Shown piece by piece: positions 6,250 through 13,132 of a DNA stretch of 17,587 nt. The notes beneath the pieces are model-generated. The model was not told the origin of the DNA and did not search any database. It was given only the letters and a program-made list of their open reading frames with translations. Made by a program: the position numbers and the translations under genes. This stretch comes from Paracoccaceae bacterium (lineage in GTDB: Bacteria > Pseudomonadota > Alphaproteobacteria > Rhodobacterales > Rhodobacteraceae): the NCBI GenBank assembly GCA_023260935.1, contig JALQTL010000085.1, forward strand, positions 1 through 17,587. The letters run 5' to 3'. How positions within the stretch are numbered: the first letter of the stretch is position 1; the number at the start of each line of letters is the position of its first letter.

Positions 6250-7038
6250 TCACTGGCCCATCTTGTAGTCAAGAAACCATTTCTTGTTCAGCATATCCAG
6301 CGTGCCATCCGCCTTCAGCGCGGCAAGGCCCGCGTTCATCGGCGCCACCAGATCCGACCCCTTGGGGAAGATGAAGCCGAAATCCTCGGTCCCCAGTTTT
6401 TCGCCCACGATCTTGAGACCGCCACCCGAAGCATCGACATAGCCGGCGCCGGCGGTGCCATCGGTCAGCACAAGGTCGACATCGCCGGCCTTCAACGCCT
6501 CGACCGTGGCGCCGAAGGTTTCGAACAGCTTGATGCGAGGGTTCGCCTCGTTCCCGTCCAGCACTTCATAGACGCCGACATAGAAGGGCGTTGTGCCGGG
6601 CTGGGCGGCCATCAGCAGATCGGGATTGGCGGCAAAGCTGGCCTTGTCGGCAAAGCGGGTTTCATCGCCGCGCACCATCATCACCATCTGGCTGGTCATG
6701 TAGCTATCTGAAAAGTCCACCTTTTCCTTGCGGTCATCGCGGATGGTGATGCCGGTCATGCCCAGATCATACTGACCTTCCGCCACGGCCGGGATCATCG
6801 CATCCCACGAGATGTTTTCGTATTTCACCGTGAAGTTGAGGCGCTTTGCCAGTTCGGCCATGGCGTCATATTCCCAGCCGATCGCCGTGCCGGAGGCATC
6901 CAGGAATTGCAGCGGGGGATAGGCGTTTTCGGTGACGACAACGATTTCCTTTCCGCCCAGATCTGGCAGGCTCTGGGCAAAGGCGGCAGGGACAAGGGCA
7001 AGCGAAAGGCCAAGGGCGGCGGCAGCGGCGGTTTGCAT
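6250..7038 (-). CDS. Amino-acid ABC transporter substrate-binding protein (SBP_bac_3 family)
   Basis: Periplasmic receptor for the adjacent permease. The protein has 262 residues with a Sec signal peptide (1-21, AFA cleavage site, no lipobox cysteine). The mature part shows the type-3 family layout: ENAYPPLQFLD (37-47), then GWEYDAMAELAKRL, then GMTGITIRDDRKEKVDFSDSY, and the C-terminal LNKKWF segment. The Asp/Arg pair in the DRKEKVDFS region is typical of receptors that bind amino-acid carboxylate and amino groups. Ligand specificity cannot be read out. The ATG at 7038 has a GGAG site seven bases ahead. It is divergent from the dioxygenase gene, with a promoter candidate in the 179-base gap. 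Confidence 0.93.
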   Translation of the reverse strand: MQTAAAAALGLSLALVPAAFAQSLPDLGGKEIVVVTENAYPPLQFLDASGTAIGWEYDAMAELAKRLNFTVKYENISWDAMIPAVAEGQYDLGMTGITIRDDRKEKVDFSDSYMTSQMVMMVRGDETRFADKASFAANPDLLMAAQPGTTPFYVGVYEVLDGNEANPRIKLFETFGATVEALKAGDVDLVLTDGTAGAGYVDASGGGLKIVGEKLGTEDFGFIFPKGSDLVAPMNAGLAALKADGTLDMLNKKWFLDYKMGQ

Positions 7039-7070
7039 GGGATATCTCCGTTCCGGTCGTGATCGCGCAG

Positions 7071-7099
7071 ACTATGGCCCGGCTCTTTGCTGCCCGCAA
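7071..7099 (-). promoter_or_regulatory. Candidate promoter of the ABC binding-protein operon
   Basis: Read leftward, TTGCGG (7099-7094) and CATAGT (7076-7071) are 17 bases apart, giving a predicted leader of about 25 bases before the ATG at 7038. The matches are moderate (3 of 6 and 4 of 6 to the sigma-70 consensus); the position and ideal spacing make it credible. Confidence 0.4.
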
Positions 7100-7162
7100 G
7101 CCGCCCCCGGGGTTTGCGCGTGGCTGCACAAGGGATGGGCAGAAACCGGGCATATCCGGGGC

Positions 7163-7191
7163 TTGATGCACCCTGCCCCCGGGCGCATGTT
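7163..7191 (+). promoter_or_regulatory. Candidate promoter of the dioxygenase gene
   Basis: TTGATG (7163-7168) and CATGTT (7186-7191) are 17 bases apart and would give a short leader of about 20 bases before the ATG at 7218. The -10 match is weak, so this is tentative. The rest of the divergent gap (7039-7217) holds no other element I can support. Confidence 0.3.
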
Positions 7192-7217
7192 CCAAGTCAG
7201 CAGAAAGGAAGGCCAAC

Positions 7218-8012
7218 ATGGCACGGATGCCCACCTATTTCATCAGTCACGGCGGCGGCCCATGGCCATGGATGGACGACTGGCGCGCAATGTTTTCCAA
7301 TCTGGAGGCCAGCTTCGTGCAGATGGTGAAAGATCTGCCGGAACGGCCGAAAGCCATCCTGATGATTTCCGGCCACTGGGAGGATGACAGCTTTGCCGTC
7401 ATGTCAGCCGCAAAGCCGCCGATGGTCTATGACTACCACGGCTTTCCCCCCCACACCTTTCAGATCACCTATGCTGCACCCGGCGCCCCAGACATCGCGG
7501 AAAGGGCGGCGCGGCTGATCGCCGAGGCGGGGCTGCCGGTGCGGCTGGATGACAGGCAGGGCTTTGACCATGGCACCTTTGTGCCGGCTTATGTGATGTA
7601 TCCCCAGGCCGATGTTCCGCTTTTTCAGATCTCGCTCCGCAAGGGCTATTCCCCGGCCGAACATCTGGCACTGGGGCGCGCGCTGGCACCCTTGCGCGAC
7701 GAAGGGGTGCTGATCATCGGCTCTGGCCTGTCCTATCACAATCTGCGCCTGTTCGGGCCGGGGGCCAAGGAACCGTCCGAGGCTTTTGACGCCTGGCTGG
7801 GCGAAACGCTTGCCAAGCCCCAAGCCGAACGCACCCCGGCGCTGGAAGCTTGGGAAGAGGCGCCCTATGCCCGGGTCTGCCACAAGGAGGAAGACCATCT
7901 GGTGCCGCTTTTCGTGGCGCTTGGCGCGGCCGAGGGGGAACCGGCGCAGCGGGTTTACCATGACAAGGCGCTGTTCGGCGGCGTCACTGCCTCCAGCTAC
8001 CGGTTCGGCTGA
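7218..8012 (+). CDS. Class III extradiol ring-cleavage dioxygenase, LigB/DODA (YgiD-like) family
   Basis: Metal-dependent enzyme of the family that opens catechol-type rings, which includes 4,5-DOPA dioxygenase. It has 264 residues, the usual size for the single-chain form. Likely metal ligands are His11 (ISHGGGP), His53 (SGHWE) and His227 (KEEDHLVPLF). His118 (FDHGTFVP) and His174 (LSYHNLR) occupy the catalytic positions conserved in the family. The ATG at 7218 has an AGAAAGGAAGG ribosome site. The real substrate is unknown, and many bacterial members act on catechols of unknown origin. It is transcribed alone, divergent from an amino-acid ABC receptor and convergent with moeB. No other aromatic-degradation gene is nearby. 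Confidence 0.9.
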   Translation: MARMPTYFISHGGGPWPWMDDWRAMFSNLEASFVQMVKDLPERPKAILMISGHWEDDSFAVMSAAKPPMVYDYHGFPPHTFQITYAAPGAPDIAERAARLIAEAGLPVRLDDRQGFDHGTFVPAYVMYPQADVPLFQISLRKGYSPAEHLALGRALAPLRDEGVLIIGSGLSYHNLRLFGPGAKEPSEAFDAWLGETLAKPQAERTPALEAWEEAPYARVCHKEEDHLVPLFVALGAAEGEPAQRVYHDKALFGGVTASSYRFG

Positions 8013-8029
8013 ACGGCAGCGCGCGGGAA

Positions 8030-8051
8030 GGCATCAGCCGGCGCTGGTGCC
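8030..8051. terminator. Hairpin at the convergent end of the dioxygenase and moeB genes
   Basis: GGCATCAGC (8030-8038) pairs with GCTGGTGCC (8043-8051) across a CGGC loop, nine pairs with one G-T. It spans the moeB stop codon and lies 18 bases after the dioxygenase stop. Neither strand has a clear T-run after it, so function as a shared terminator is only possible. Confidence 0.3.
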
Positions 8052-9083
8052 GCAAACAGGGCAATCGGCGCGCTTCCTGACCGTGATCATGCGCGTTTCG
8101 GCAAAGAGGGCATCGTGGATCATAAGCCGGCCCTGCAACCCTTGGCCTGCGCCGGTGATCTGCTTCACGGCCTCCATCGCCATCATGGCGCCGATGACGC
8201 CGGGCAACGGGGCCGCCACACCGGCCTCGGCACAGGTGGGCACCATGCCCGGTGCCGGGCGCACCGGGAAGACGCATTCGAAACAGGGCCCGCCATGGGT
8301 CGGGTCATACAGGCTGATCTGGCCTTCCCATTGTGTGATGGCAGCCGCGATCAGCGGCTTGCCAAGGGCGGCGCAGACACGGTTCACCAGATAGCGGGTA
8401 TCGAAATTGTCGGTCCCGTCCAGCACCAGATCATAGTCCTCGATCAGGCTGCTGGCCGTCTCTTCATCCAGCCTGCGGTGATAGGGGCGCACCTCGATGA
8501 AGGGGTTCAGGGCCTTCATGGCAATTTCGGCGGAAAAGACCTTTGGCATGCCGATACGGGCATCGGCGTGGATGACCTGCCGTTGCAGGTTGGTGTTATC
8601 CACCACGTCGGCATCGATAACGCCGATCACCCCCACGCCCGATGCCGCCAGATAAAGCAATGCAGGAGAGCCAAGCCCCCCTGCCCCCACCACCAGCACC
8701 TTCGCGGCCTTCAGCCGCTTCTGCCCCGGCCCGCCGATTTCGCGCAGGATGATGTGGCGGGCATAGCGATCCAGCTCTGCCGGGCGAAAGCTGCCGGCAG
8801 GGGGGGCCGGGGCAACCGCGCCGGAAGGGGTGGCCCGGGCCCGCAGGGCGGAAAGCGCCGCGCGGTAGCCAAGGATCACTGCCGCCACCGCGCCGATGGC
8901 AAGCCATGGCCGGGCGTCGCCCCCGGTGGCAAGGCGCAGGCCATTGCCCGACGGCAGCACCAACTGCGCCAGCACCACCGCCAGCCACAACCCGCCGATC
9001 AGCCACAACCGCAGGCGCACCGGCACCTTCATCACCACCCCAAGGCCCCAAAGGGCAACCGCCAAAGCCAGAACAAGGGCCAT
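8034..9083 (-). CDS. moeB: MoeB/ThiF/HesA-family adenylyltransferase with N-terminal membrane helices
   Basis: E1-like enzyme that adenylates the C-terminal Gly-Gly of a sulfur-carrier protein such as MoaD or ThiS. It has 349 residues against about 250 for E. coli MoeB; the extra length is an N-terminal region with three hydrophobic segments (about 1-18, 25-43, 60-80) and a Pro/Ala linker to about 98. The catalytic domain is complete: LDRYARHIILREIGGPGQ (104-121), ATP-binding GAGGLGS (133-139), DGTDNFDTR (222-230), and two CxxC zinc pairs (Cys267/270 and Cys341/344). Cys284 lies in PTCAEAGV. There is no rhodanese domain. The ATG overlaps the dut stop as TGATG, so translation is probably coupled. 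MoeB is the most likely role, but ThiF-type activity is not excluded. Confidence 0.9.
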   Translation of the reverse strand: MALVLALAVALWGLGVVMKVPVRLRLWLIGGLWLAVVLAQLVLPSGNGLRLATGGDARPWLAIGAVAAVILGYRAALSALRARATPSGAVAPAPPAGSFRPAELDRYARHIILREIGGPGQKRLKAAKVLVVGAGGLGSPALLYLAASGVGVIGVIDADVVDNTNLQRQVIHADARIGMPKVFSAEIAMKALNPFIEVRPYHRRLDEETASSLIEDYDLVLDGTDNFDTRYLVNRVCAALGKPLIAAAITQWEGQISLYDPTHGGPCFECVFPVRPAPGMVPTCAEAGVAAPLPGVIGAMMAMEAVKQITGAGQGLQGRLMIHDALFAETRMITVRKRADCPVCGTSAG

Positions 9084-9550
9084 CAGCGCCTGCCCGTCGA
9101 CCCGAAGCCGCCCTCGCCCCGCTCTGTCGGGCCAAGGGCATCGACCACGGCAAAGCCCACTTGCACCACCGGGGCCACGATCATCTGGGCGATCCGGTCG
9201 CCATGCTGCACGGTATAGGGCTCTGCCCCCAGATTGATCAGCGCCACCCCCAGCGGCCCGCGATAATCGCTGTCAATCGTGCCCGGAGTATTGGGCAGGG
9301 TGATGCCGGATTTCGTGGCCAGCCCGGAGCGGGGGCGGATCTGCATCTCGAACCCGAGGGGGATTTCGACCCGGATGCCCGTGGGGCAGATGGCGCGCTG
9401 CATCGGCGCAAGGGTAAAGCCCGAGGCCCGCATGTCGGGCGGCAGGTTGGCACGGATATCCGCCCCGGCAGCGCCGGGCGTTTCATAGGCGGGCAAGGGC
9501 AGGCTCGTGTCGGCCCAATCCTCGAACAGGATACGCACCAGCGGCGTCAT
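9083..9550 (-). CDS. dut: Deoxyuridine 5'-triphosphate nucleotidohydrolase
   Basis: Homotrimeric dUTPase that hydrolyses dUTP to dUMP and pyrophosphate, keeping uracil out of DNA and supplying thymidylate synthesis. It has 155 residues (typical about 150). All five motifs are present: AGADIRA (28-34), PRSGLATKSGI (73-83), GTIDSDYRG (90-98, catalytic Asp93), GDRIAQMIV (117-125) and RGEGGFGSTG (144-153). The start chosen is the ATG at 9550, which overlaps the coaBC stop as ATGA. An in-frame ATG at 9616 would add 22 unconserved residues inside coaBC. The stop in turn overlaps the moeB start. The coaBC-dut linkage is common in proteobacteria. Confidence 0.97.
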   Translation of the reverse strand: MTPLVRILFEDWADTSLPLPAYETPGAAGADIRANLPPDMRASGFTLAPMQRAICPTGIRVEIPLGFEMQIRPRSGLATKSGITLPNTPGTIDSDYRGPLGVALINLGAEPYTVQHGDRIAQMIVAPVVQVGFAVVDALGPTERGEGGFGSTGRR

Positions 9551-10740
9551 TGCAGCGCCTCGGCAATACGGGTGGCAAGCCGGGCCGCCACCTGATCCTT
9601 GCCCATACGGGGCCATGTTTCCGCACCGTGTTCTGTGATCAGGGTCACGGCGTTTTCCGTGCCCCCCATGATGCCAGTGGCGGGGCTGACGTCATTGGCG
9701 ACGATCCAGTCACAACCCTTGCGCGCACGCTTGGCGGTGGCATGATCCACCACATGCTCTGTTTCGGCCGCGAAGCCCACCACCAGACGCGGGCGCGGGG
9801 TGCCGCGTGCGACGCTGGCCAGAATATCTGGGTTTTCCGCAAATTCCAGTGCCGGGGCCTTGCCCGAGCCATCCTTCTTCATCTTCTGTGCGCCCTCATT
9901 GGCCACGCGCCAGTCGGCCACAGCCGCCGCCATCACCGCCGCATCGACCGGAAGCGCTGCCTGAACCGCCGCCAGCATTTGCCGGGCGGTTTCCACCCGG
10001 ATCACGGTCACCCCCGAAGGCGGGGGCACCGTGGCGGGGCCGGTGACAAACGTGACCCGCGCGCCCAGATCGCGCAGCGCGGCCGCCAGTGCCGTGCCTT
10101 GCGCCCCGCTGGAACGGTTGGCGATATAGCGCACCGGATCAATCGGTTCATGCGTGGGCCCGCTTGTCACCAGAACATGCCGCCCGGTAAGGACGCCTGT
10201 GCCAAGCGCGGCCTCGACCGCCGCCAGAACCTCGGCAGGTTCGGCCATGCGGCCGGGGCCAAACTCTCCACAGGCCATGTCACCGTCATTTGGGCCGGCC
10301 ACCAGCACGCCATCGGCCTGAAGCGTGGCCAGATTACGCTGCGTTGCCGGGTGCTGCCACATCCGCACATTCATGGCCGGGGCGATCAGCACCCGCTTGT
10401 CCGTGGCCAGAAGCAGGGTCGAGGCCAGATCATCGGCCCGGCCTGTCGCCATCTTGGACATCAGATCGGCCGTCGCTGGCGCCACCACCACCAGATCGGC
10501 CGCGCGCGAAAGCTGGATATGGCCCATCTCGGCCTCATCCGTCAGATCGAAGAGATCGGTATACACCCGAACCCCGGCCAAGGCCGAAACGCTTAACGGG
10601 GTAACAAACTCGGTTCCCGCTTTCGTCAGAACGGGCACAACGCTTGCCCCCGCCTTGGTCAAGAGCCGGATCAGTTCCAGCGACTTGTAGGCCGCGATGC
10701 CGCCGCCGATGATCAGGAGTATCCGTTTTCCGGCCAGCAT
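9547..10740 (-). CDS. coaBC: Bifunctional phosphopantothenoylcysteine decarboxylase / phosphopantothenate-cysteine ligase
   Basis: Performs two consecutive steps of coenzyme A synthesis: the CoaB half joins 4'-phosphopantothenate and cysteine, and the FMN-dependent CoaC half decarboxylates the product. It has 397 residues, a normal length. In the CoaC half, His74 (MGHIQLSR), PAMN (121-124) and Cys157 in GDMACGEFGPGRM are the known active-site landmarks. The CoaB half begins near 187 with VLVTSGPTHEPIDPVRYI, followed by the AAAVADWR segment and the KMKK lysines (286-289). The ATG at 10740 has an AGAGGG site. Dut overlaps its end by four bases. A promoter candidate in the 70-base gap upstream would allow expression independent of rpoH2. 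Confidence 0.97.
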   Translation of the reverse strand: MLAGKRILLIIGGGIAAYKSLELIRLLTKAGASVVPVLTKAGTEFVTPLSVSALAGVRVYTDLFDLTDEAEMGHIQLSRAADLVVVAPATADLMSKMATGRADDLASTLLLATDKRVLIAPAMNVRMWQHPATQRNLATLQADGVLVAGPNDGDMACGEFGPGRMAEPAEVLAAVEAALGTGVLTGRHVLVTSGPTHEPIDPVRYIANRSSGAQGTALAAALRDLGARVTFVTGPATVPPPSGVTVIRVETARQMLAAVQAALPVDAAVMAAAVADWRVANEGAQKMKKDGSGKAPALEFAENPDILASVARGTPRPRLVVGFAAETEHVVDHATAKRARKGCDWIVANDVSPATGIMGGTENAVTLITEHGAETWPRMGKDQVAARLATRIAEALQ

Positions 10741-10766
10741 CCCGTGCCCTCTTGGTATCTGCGCAG

Positions 10767-10795
10767 ACGTTAGGCGGGGCGGGGGGCAAACTCAA
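10767..10795 (-). promoter_or_regulatory. Candidate promoter of coaBC-dut-moeB
   Basis: Read leftward, TTGAGT (10795-10790) and TAACGT (10772-10767) are exactly 17 bases apart in the gap between the ChaN-family gene and coaBC. The -35 matches 4 of 6 and the -10 matches 3 of 6. It would let the essential genes be expressed without reading through from rpoH2. Confidence 0.35.
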
Positions 10796-10810
10796 CACCC
10801 CCCGTCGGCC

Positions 10811-11602
10811 CTAGCGAAAGGCGGCGCAGGGGTCTTCGCGCGGGGTCGGTGCGGTAAGGTTCACCGCGTCATAGGGGGCGCCCGGGCCCGGATCAGCCTC
10901 GACCTGCCCCAGCGACCAGACGGTCACATCCGGGCGCGCGGCGCGGATCATCGCGGGAATGCCCACATCGGTGCGGGCATGGCCCGAACCGGTGATGATG
11001 ACCACCGGCCGTTTCCCATCGGCCAGCGCCCCAAGGGCGGCAGAGGCCATGGTTGCGTCGCGAAAGCGCTGCGCCTCGACCATGCCGGGCAGCAGATCGG
11101 CCGGAAGCGCGTTGCAATGCGCCTCGGCCTGTTCGGCCTCGCGGCGGGCAAGGTCTTCGGGATCCAGCGGGCCAAGCGCCCTTGCCGCATCGAACCACGG
11201 CACCGGCGCCCCCCATGCGGCAAGCGCGCCCTTTTCGATCACCGGGCGCAATGCTTCGCGCGGCACGGCGCCACCCAGATGCATGGCATCGGCACTGGCC
11301 AGAAAAATCGGATGATACATTTCGAAATCCGGCCAGCCTGCGGCCTCCCAGCCCAGCGCAGCCCCGAAGCCCACCGCATCCGCCCGATCTGCCCCGGCGG
11401 CTTTTTCCAGTTGGCCCGGGGTCAGCATCTCCCAGACAACCGCCTCCGGGCGAACTAGCCCCACAAGACGCGCTTGTTCGGCATGATGCGCAGGGTTGTC
11501 GTGGATTTCGCCAAGGATCACCACATCCACGTCAGCGGGCGGAACCACGCTGCCAAAGGCCGGGGCGGCCACAAGCACAAGGGCACAGAGAACTGCCTTC
11601 AA
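10811..11602 (-). CDS. ChaN/Tiki-family haem-binding-uptake-like protein, exported
   Basis: Member of the ChaN family, whose Campylobacter homologue binds haem and is linked to iron uptake; the wider Tiki superfamily includes proteases. It has 263 residues. A signal peptide covers about 1-18, but no lipobox cysteine follows it, so this copy is probably periplasmic rather than a lipoprotein. Family landmarks are GEIHDN (31-36) with the following HH (39-40), EAQRFRDATMA (176-186) and TGSGHAR (204-210). The start is TTG at 11602 with a GGTGG site seven bases ahead; no ATG lies in frame between it and the rpoH2 stop 17 bases upstream. The tight spacing makes co-transcription with rpoH2 very likely. 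Whether it binds haem is not shown by sequence. Confidence 0.85.
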   Translation of the reverse strand: MKAVLCALVLVAAPAFGSVVPPADVDVVILGEIHDNPAHHAEQARLVGLVRPEAVVWEMLTPGQLEKAAGADRADAVGFGAALGWEAAGWPDFEMYHPIFLASADAMHLGGAVPREALRPVIEKGALAAWGAPVPWFDAARALGPLDPEDLARREAEQAEAHCNALPADLLPGMVEAQRFRDATMASAALGALADGKRPVVIITGSGHARTDVGIPAMIRAARPDVTVWSLGQVEADPGPGAPYDAVNLTAPTPREDPCAAFR

Positions 11603-11619
11603 AGCTTCACCACCCCCCG

Positions 11620-12498
11620 TCAGACGAGGAAATGATGCACCTCCCGCGATTGGCTTTCAAGGTTGCGGCGCATCTTGGCAAAGGCTGCCGCTTCCAGCTG
11701 GCGCACGCGTTCCTTTGAAAGCCCCAACTCTTCACCCAGCGATTCAAGCGTGCGCGGCTCATCACGCAGCTTGCGTTCGGTGATGATGAAGCGTTCACGC
11801 GCATTCAGTGCCTGCATCGCCTTGACCAGCCAGCCGCGCAGCCTGTCATTGTCGTGCATGTCCTCGACCGCGGATGACGCCTGCGGCGCGTCATCCTCCA
11901 GCGCATCGATCCATTCCCGCCCGTCCTCGTCGCTCGATTGCGTGGCGTTCAGCGAAAAATCCGATCCGGAGAGCCGGCCTTCCATCATCTCGACATCGGC
12001 CAGCGGCACGCCCACCTCTGCCGCAACCATCTGGCGCAGCTGGAACTGGTCAAGCGCTTCGCCGCGCTGCGCGGCCTCACGCTCCAGCTTGGCCTGCACA
12101 CGGCGCAGATTGAAGAACAGTGCCTTCTGGCTGCTGGTCGAACCAGTGCGCACCAACGACCAGTTGCGCATGACGTAATCCTGAATGCTGGCCTTGATCC
12201 ACCATACGGCATAGGTGGAAAACCGCACGCCTCGATCGGGGTCGAACTTGTCGGCCGCCTTCATCAGACCCAGGCTTGCTTCCTGGATCAGATCGGGCAT
12301 CGGCGCGCCATAGCGGCGGAATTTGGCCGCCATCGAAATGGCAAGCCGCATATAGGCCGTTACCAGCCGGTGCAGCGCCTGTTCGTCGCGCCGGTCGCGC
12401 CACGCATAGGCCAGCCGCAATTCCGTTTCTGCATCAAGAAGTTCCGCCTTCATCGCTTGGCGGGACATGGTTTGGTCGCTATATCCGTCCAGTGCCAT
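11620..12498 (-). CDS. rpoH2: RNA polymerase sigma factor of the RpoH family (RpoH2/RpoHII type)
   Basis: Alternative sigma factor that directs RNA polymerase to stress promoters. It has 292 residues. Region 2 is intact (DLIQEASLGLMKAADKFD and RFSTYAVWWIKASIQDYVMRN), including the -10-binding aromatic residues. The RpoH box QKALFFNLRR is at 124-133, and the region 4.2 helix-turn-helix is at about 251-277. The N-terminus and an Asp/Glu-rich linker (188-215) fit the second alphaproteobacterial RpoH paralogue, which in Rhodobacter sphaeroides serves the singlet-oxygen response under RpoE control. The assignment to RpoH2 rather than RpoH1 rests on overall resemblance and promoter type. The ATG at 12498 has a GGGGG site. 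It is the first gene of a leftward block and divergent from cobU. Confidence 0.92.
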   Translation of the reverse strand: MALDGYSDQTMSRQAMKAELLDAETELRLAYAWRDRRDEQALHRLVTAYMRLAISMAAKFRRYGAPMPDLIQEASLGLMKAADKFDPDRGVRFSTYAVWWIKASIQDYVMRNWSLVRTGSTSSQKALFFNLRRVQAKLEREAAQRGEALDQFQLRQMVAAEVGVPLADVEMMEGRLSGSDFSLNATQSSDEDGREWIDALEDDAPQASSAVEDMHDNDRLRGWLVKAMQALNARERFIITERKLRDEPRTLESLGEELGLSKERVRQLEAAAFAKMRRNLESQSREVHHFLV

Positions 12499-12551
12499 CT
12501 TCGAACCCCCAGTCGCAAGATTGATGCGATTTGCTTTCCGCTTTTGAAAGG

Positions 12552-12580
12552 TTCTACGCAGCGTGACCTCTGCCGGATCA
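12552..12580 (-). promoter_or_regulatory. RpoE (ECF)-type promoter candidate of rpoH2
   Basis: Read leftward, TGATCC (12580-12575) and TAGAA (12556-12552) are separated by 18 bases, closely matching the TGATCC / TAAGA-like arrangement described for Rhodobacter RpoE promoters. It would start transcription near 12545 and give a leader of about 47 bases before the rpoH2 ATG. The -35 and spacer lie inside the 5' end of the divergent cobU gene, so the two genes share regulatory DNA. Confidence 0.6.
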
Positions 12581-13132
12581 CTTCAGGTATCGACTTTTTC
12601 GCCACCCGGCCTAACGCTTGTGTTGGGCGGGGCGCGCTCGGGCAAATCAAGGATCGCCGAGCGGTTGGTCACAGTGTCGGGCAGGCCAAAGCTGTATCTG
12701 GCCACGGCCCAGGCCTTCGATGACGAGATGAAAGACCGCATCCAGCATCATCGCAAGGATCGCGGCGAAGGTTGGACCACCCTCGAAGCACCGCTGGACG
12801 TTGCTCCCATTCTGCGAAACTGTCAACCAAAGTTTACACTTCTTTTCGATTGCGCGACACTTTGGCTGTCCAATCACCTGCTGGCCGGGTCTGATCTTCC
12901 TTCGGAAACAGAAACGCTTCTGGCCGCCCTTGCCGCCTGCCCCGCGCCGGTGGTGCTGGTATCGAATGAGGTGGGCGCCGGCATCGTGCCCGAAAACGCC
13001 CTTGCGCGGCGGTTTCGCGATGAACAGGGCCGGCTGAACCAGCGCCTTGCCGCGCAGGCTGATCTGGTGGTGGGCGTGATGGCGGGCCTGCCCTTTGCGC
13101 TGAAGGGCGAAATGCCAAAAGGTCTTGCATGA
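12563..13132 (+). CDS. cobU: Bifunctional adenosylcobinamide kinase / adenosylcobinamide-phosphate guanylyltransferase
   Basis: Phosphorylates adenosylcobinamide and transfers GMP to it, activating the intermediate for attachment of the lower ligand of cobalamin. It has 189 residues. P-loop GGARSGKS is at 22-29. DEMKDRIQHHRKDR (54-67) carries His62, which aligns with the guanylylated His46 of Salmonella CobU. DCATLWLSN (96-104) and VSNEVGAGIVPE follow. The start is GTG at 12563 with GAAAGG about eleven bases ahead; no ATG lies upstream of the P-loop in this frame. The N-terminal 15 residues are not conserved. The stop overlaps the next start as ATGA. The 64-base gap to rpoH2 is too short for a cobalamin riboswitch. 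Confidence 0.93.
   Translation: MTSAGSLQVSTFSPPGLTLVLGGARSGKSRIAERLVTVSGRPKLYLATAQAFDDEMKDRIQHHRKDRGEGWTTLEAPLDVAPILRNCQPKFTLLFDCATLWLSNHLLAGSDLPSETETLLAALAACPAPVVLVSNEVGAGIVPENALARRFRDEQGRLNQRLAAQADLVVGVMAGLPFALKGEMPKGLA

Noticed and set aside
5334..6374. 346-codon + strand open frame across the ABC permease
   Set aside because: It is antisense to a clear permease with an intact EAA loop. Its product is His/Gln/Lys-rich low-complexity sequence and it runs through the stem-loop cluster.
8115..9218. 367-codon + strand open frame opposite moeB
   Set aside because: It is a shadow of moeB and its product is rich in His, Gln and Arg without a family match. No ribosome site or promoter was seen.
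9551..9616. Upstream ATG giving dut 22 extra residues
   Set aside because: The extra residues lie inside coaBC and are not part of the dUTPase fold. The ATG at 9550 overlapping the coaBC stop is the usual coupled start.
12499..12562. Cobalamin riboswitch in front of cobU
   Set aside because: The gap is only 64 bases and lacks the B12-box wording. A riboswitch of this class needs about 200 bases.
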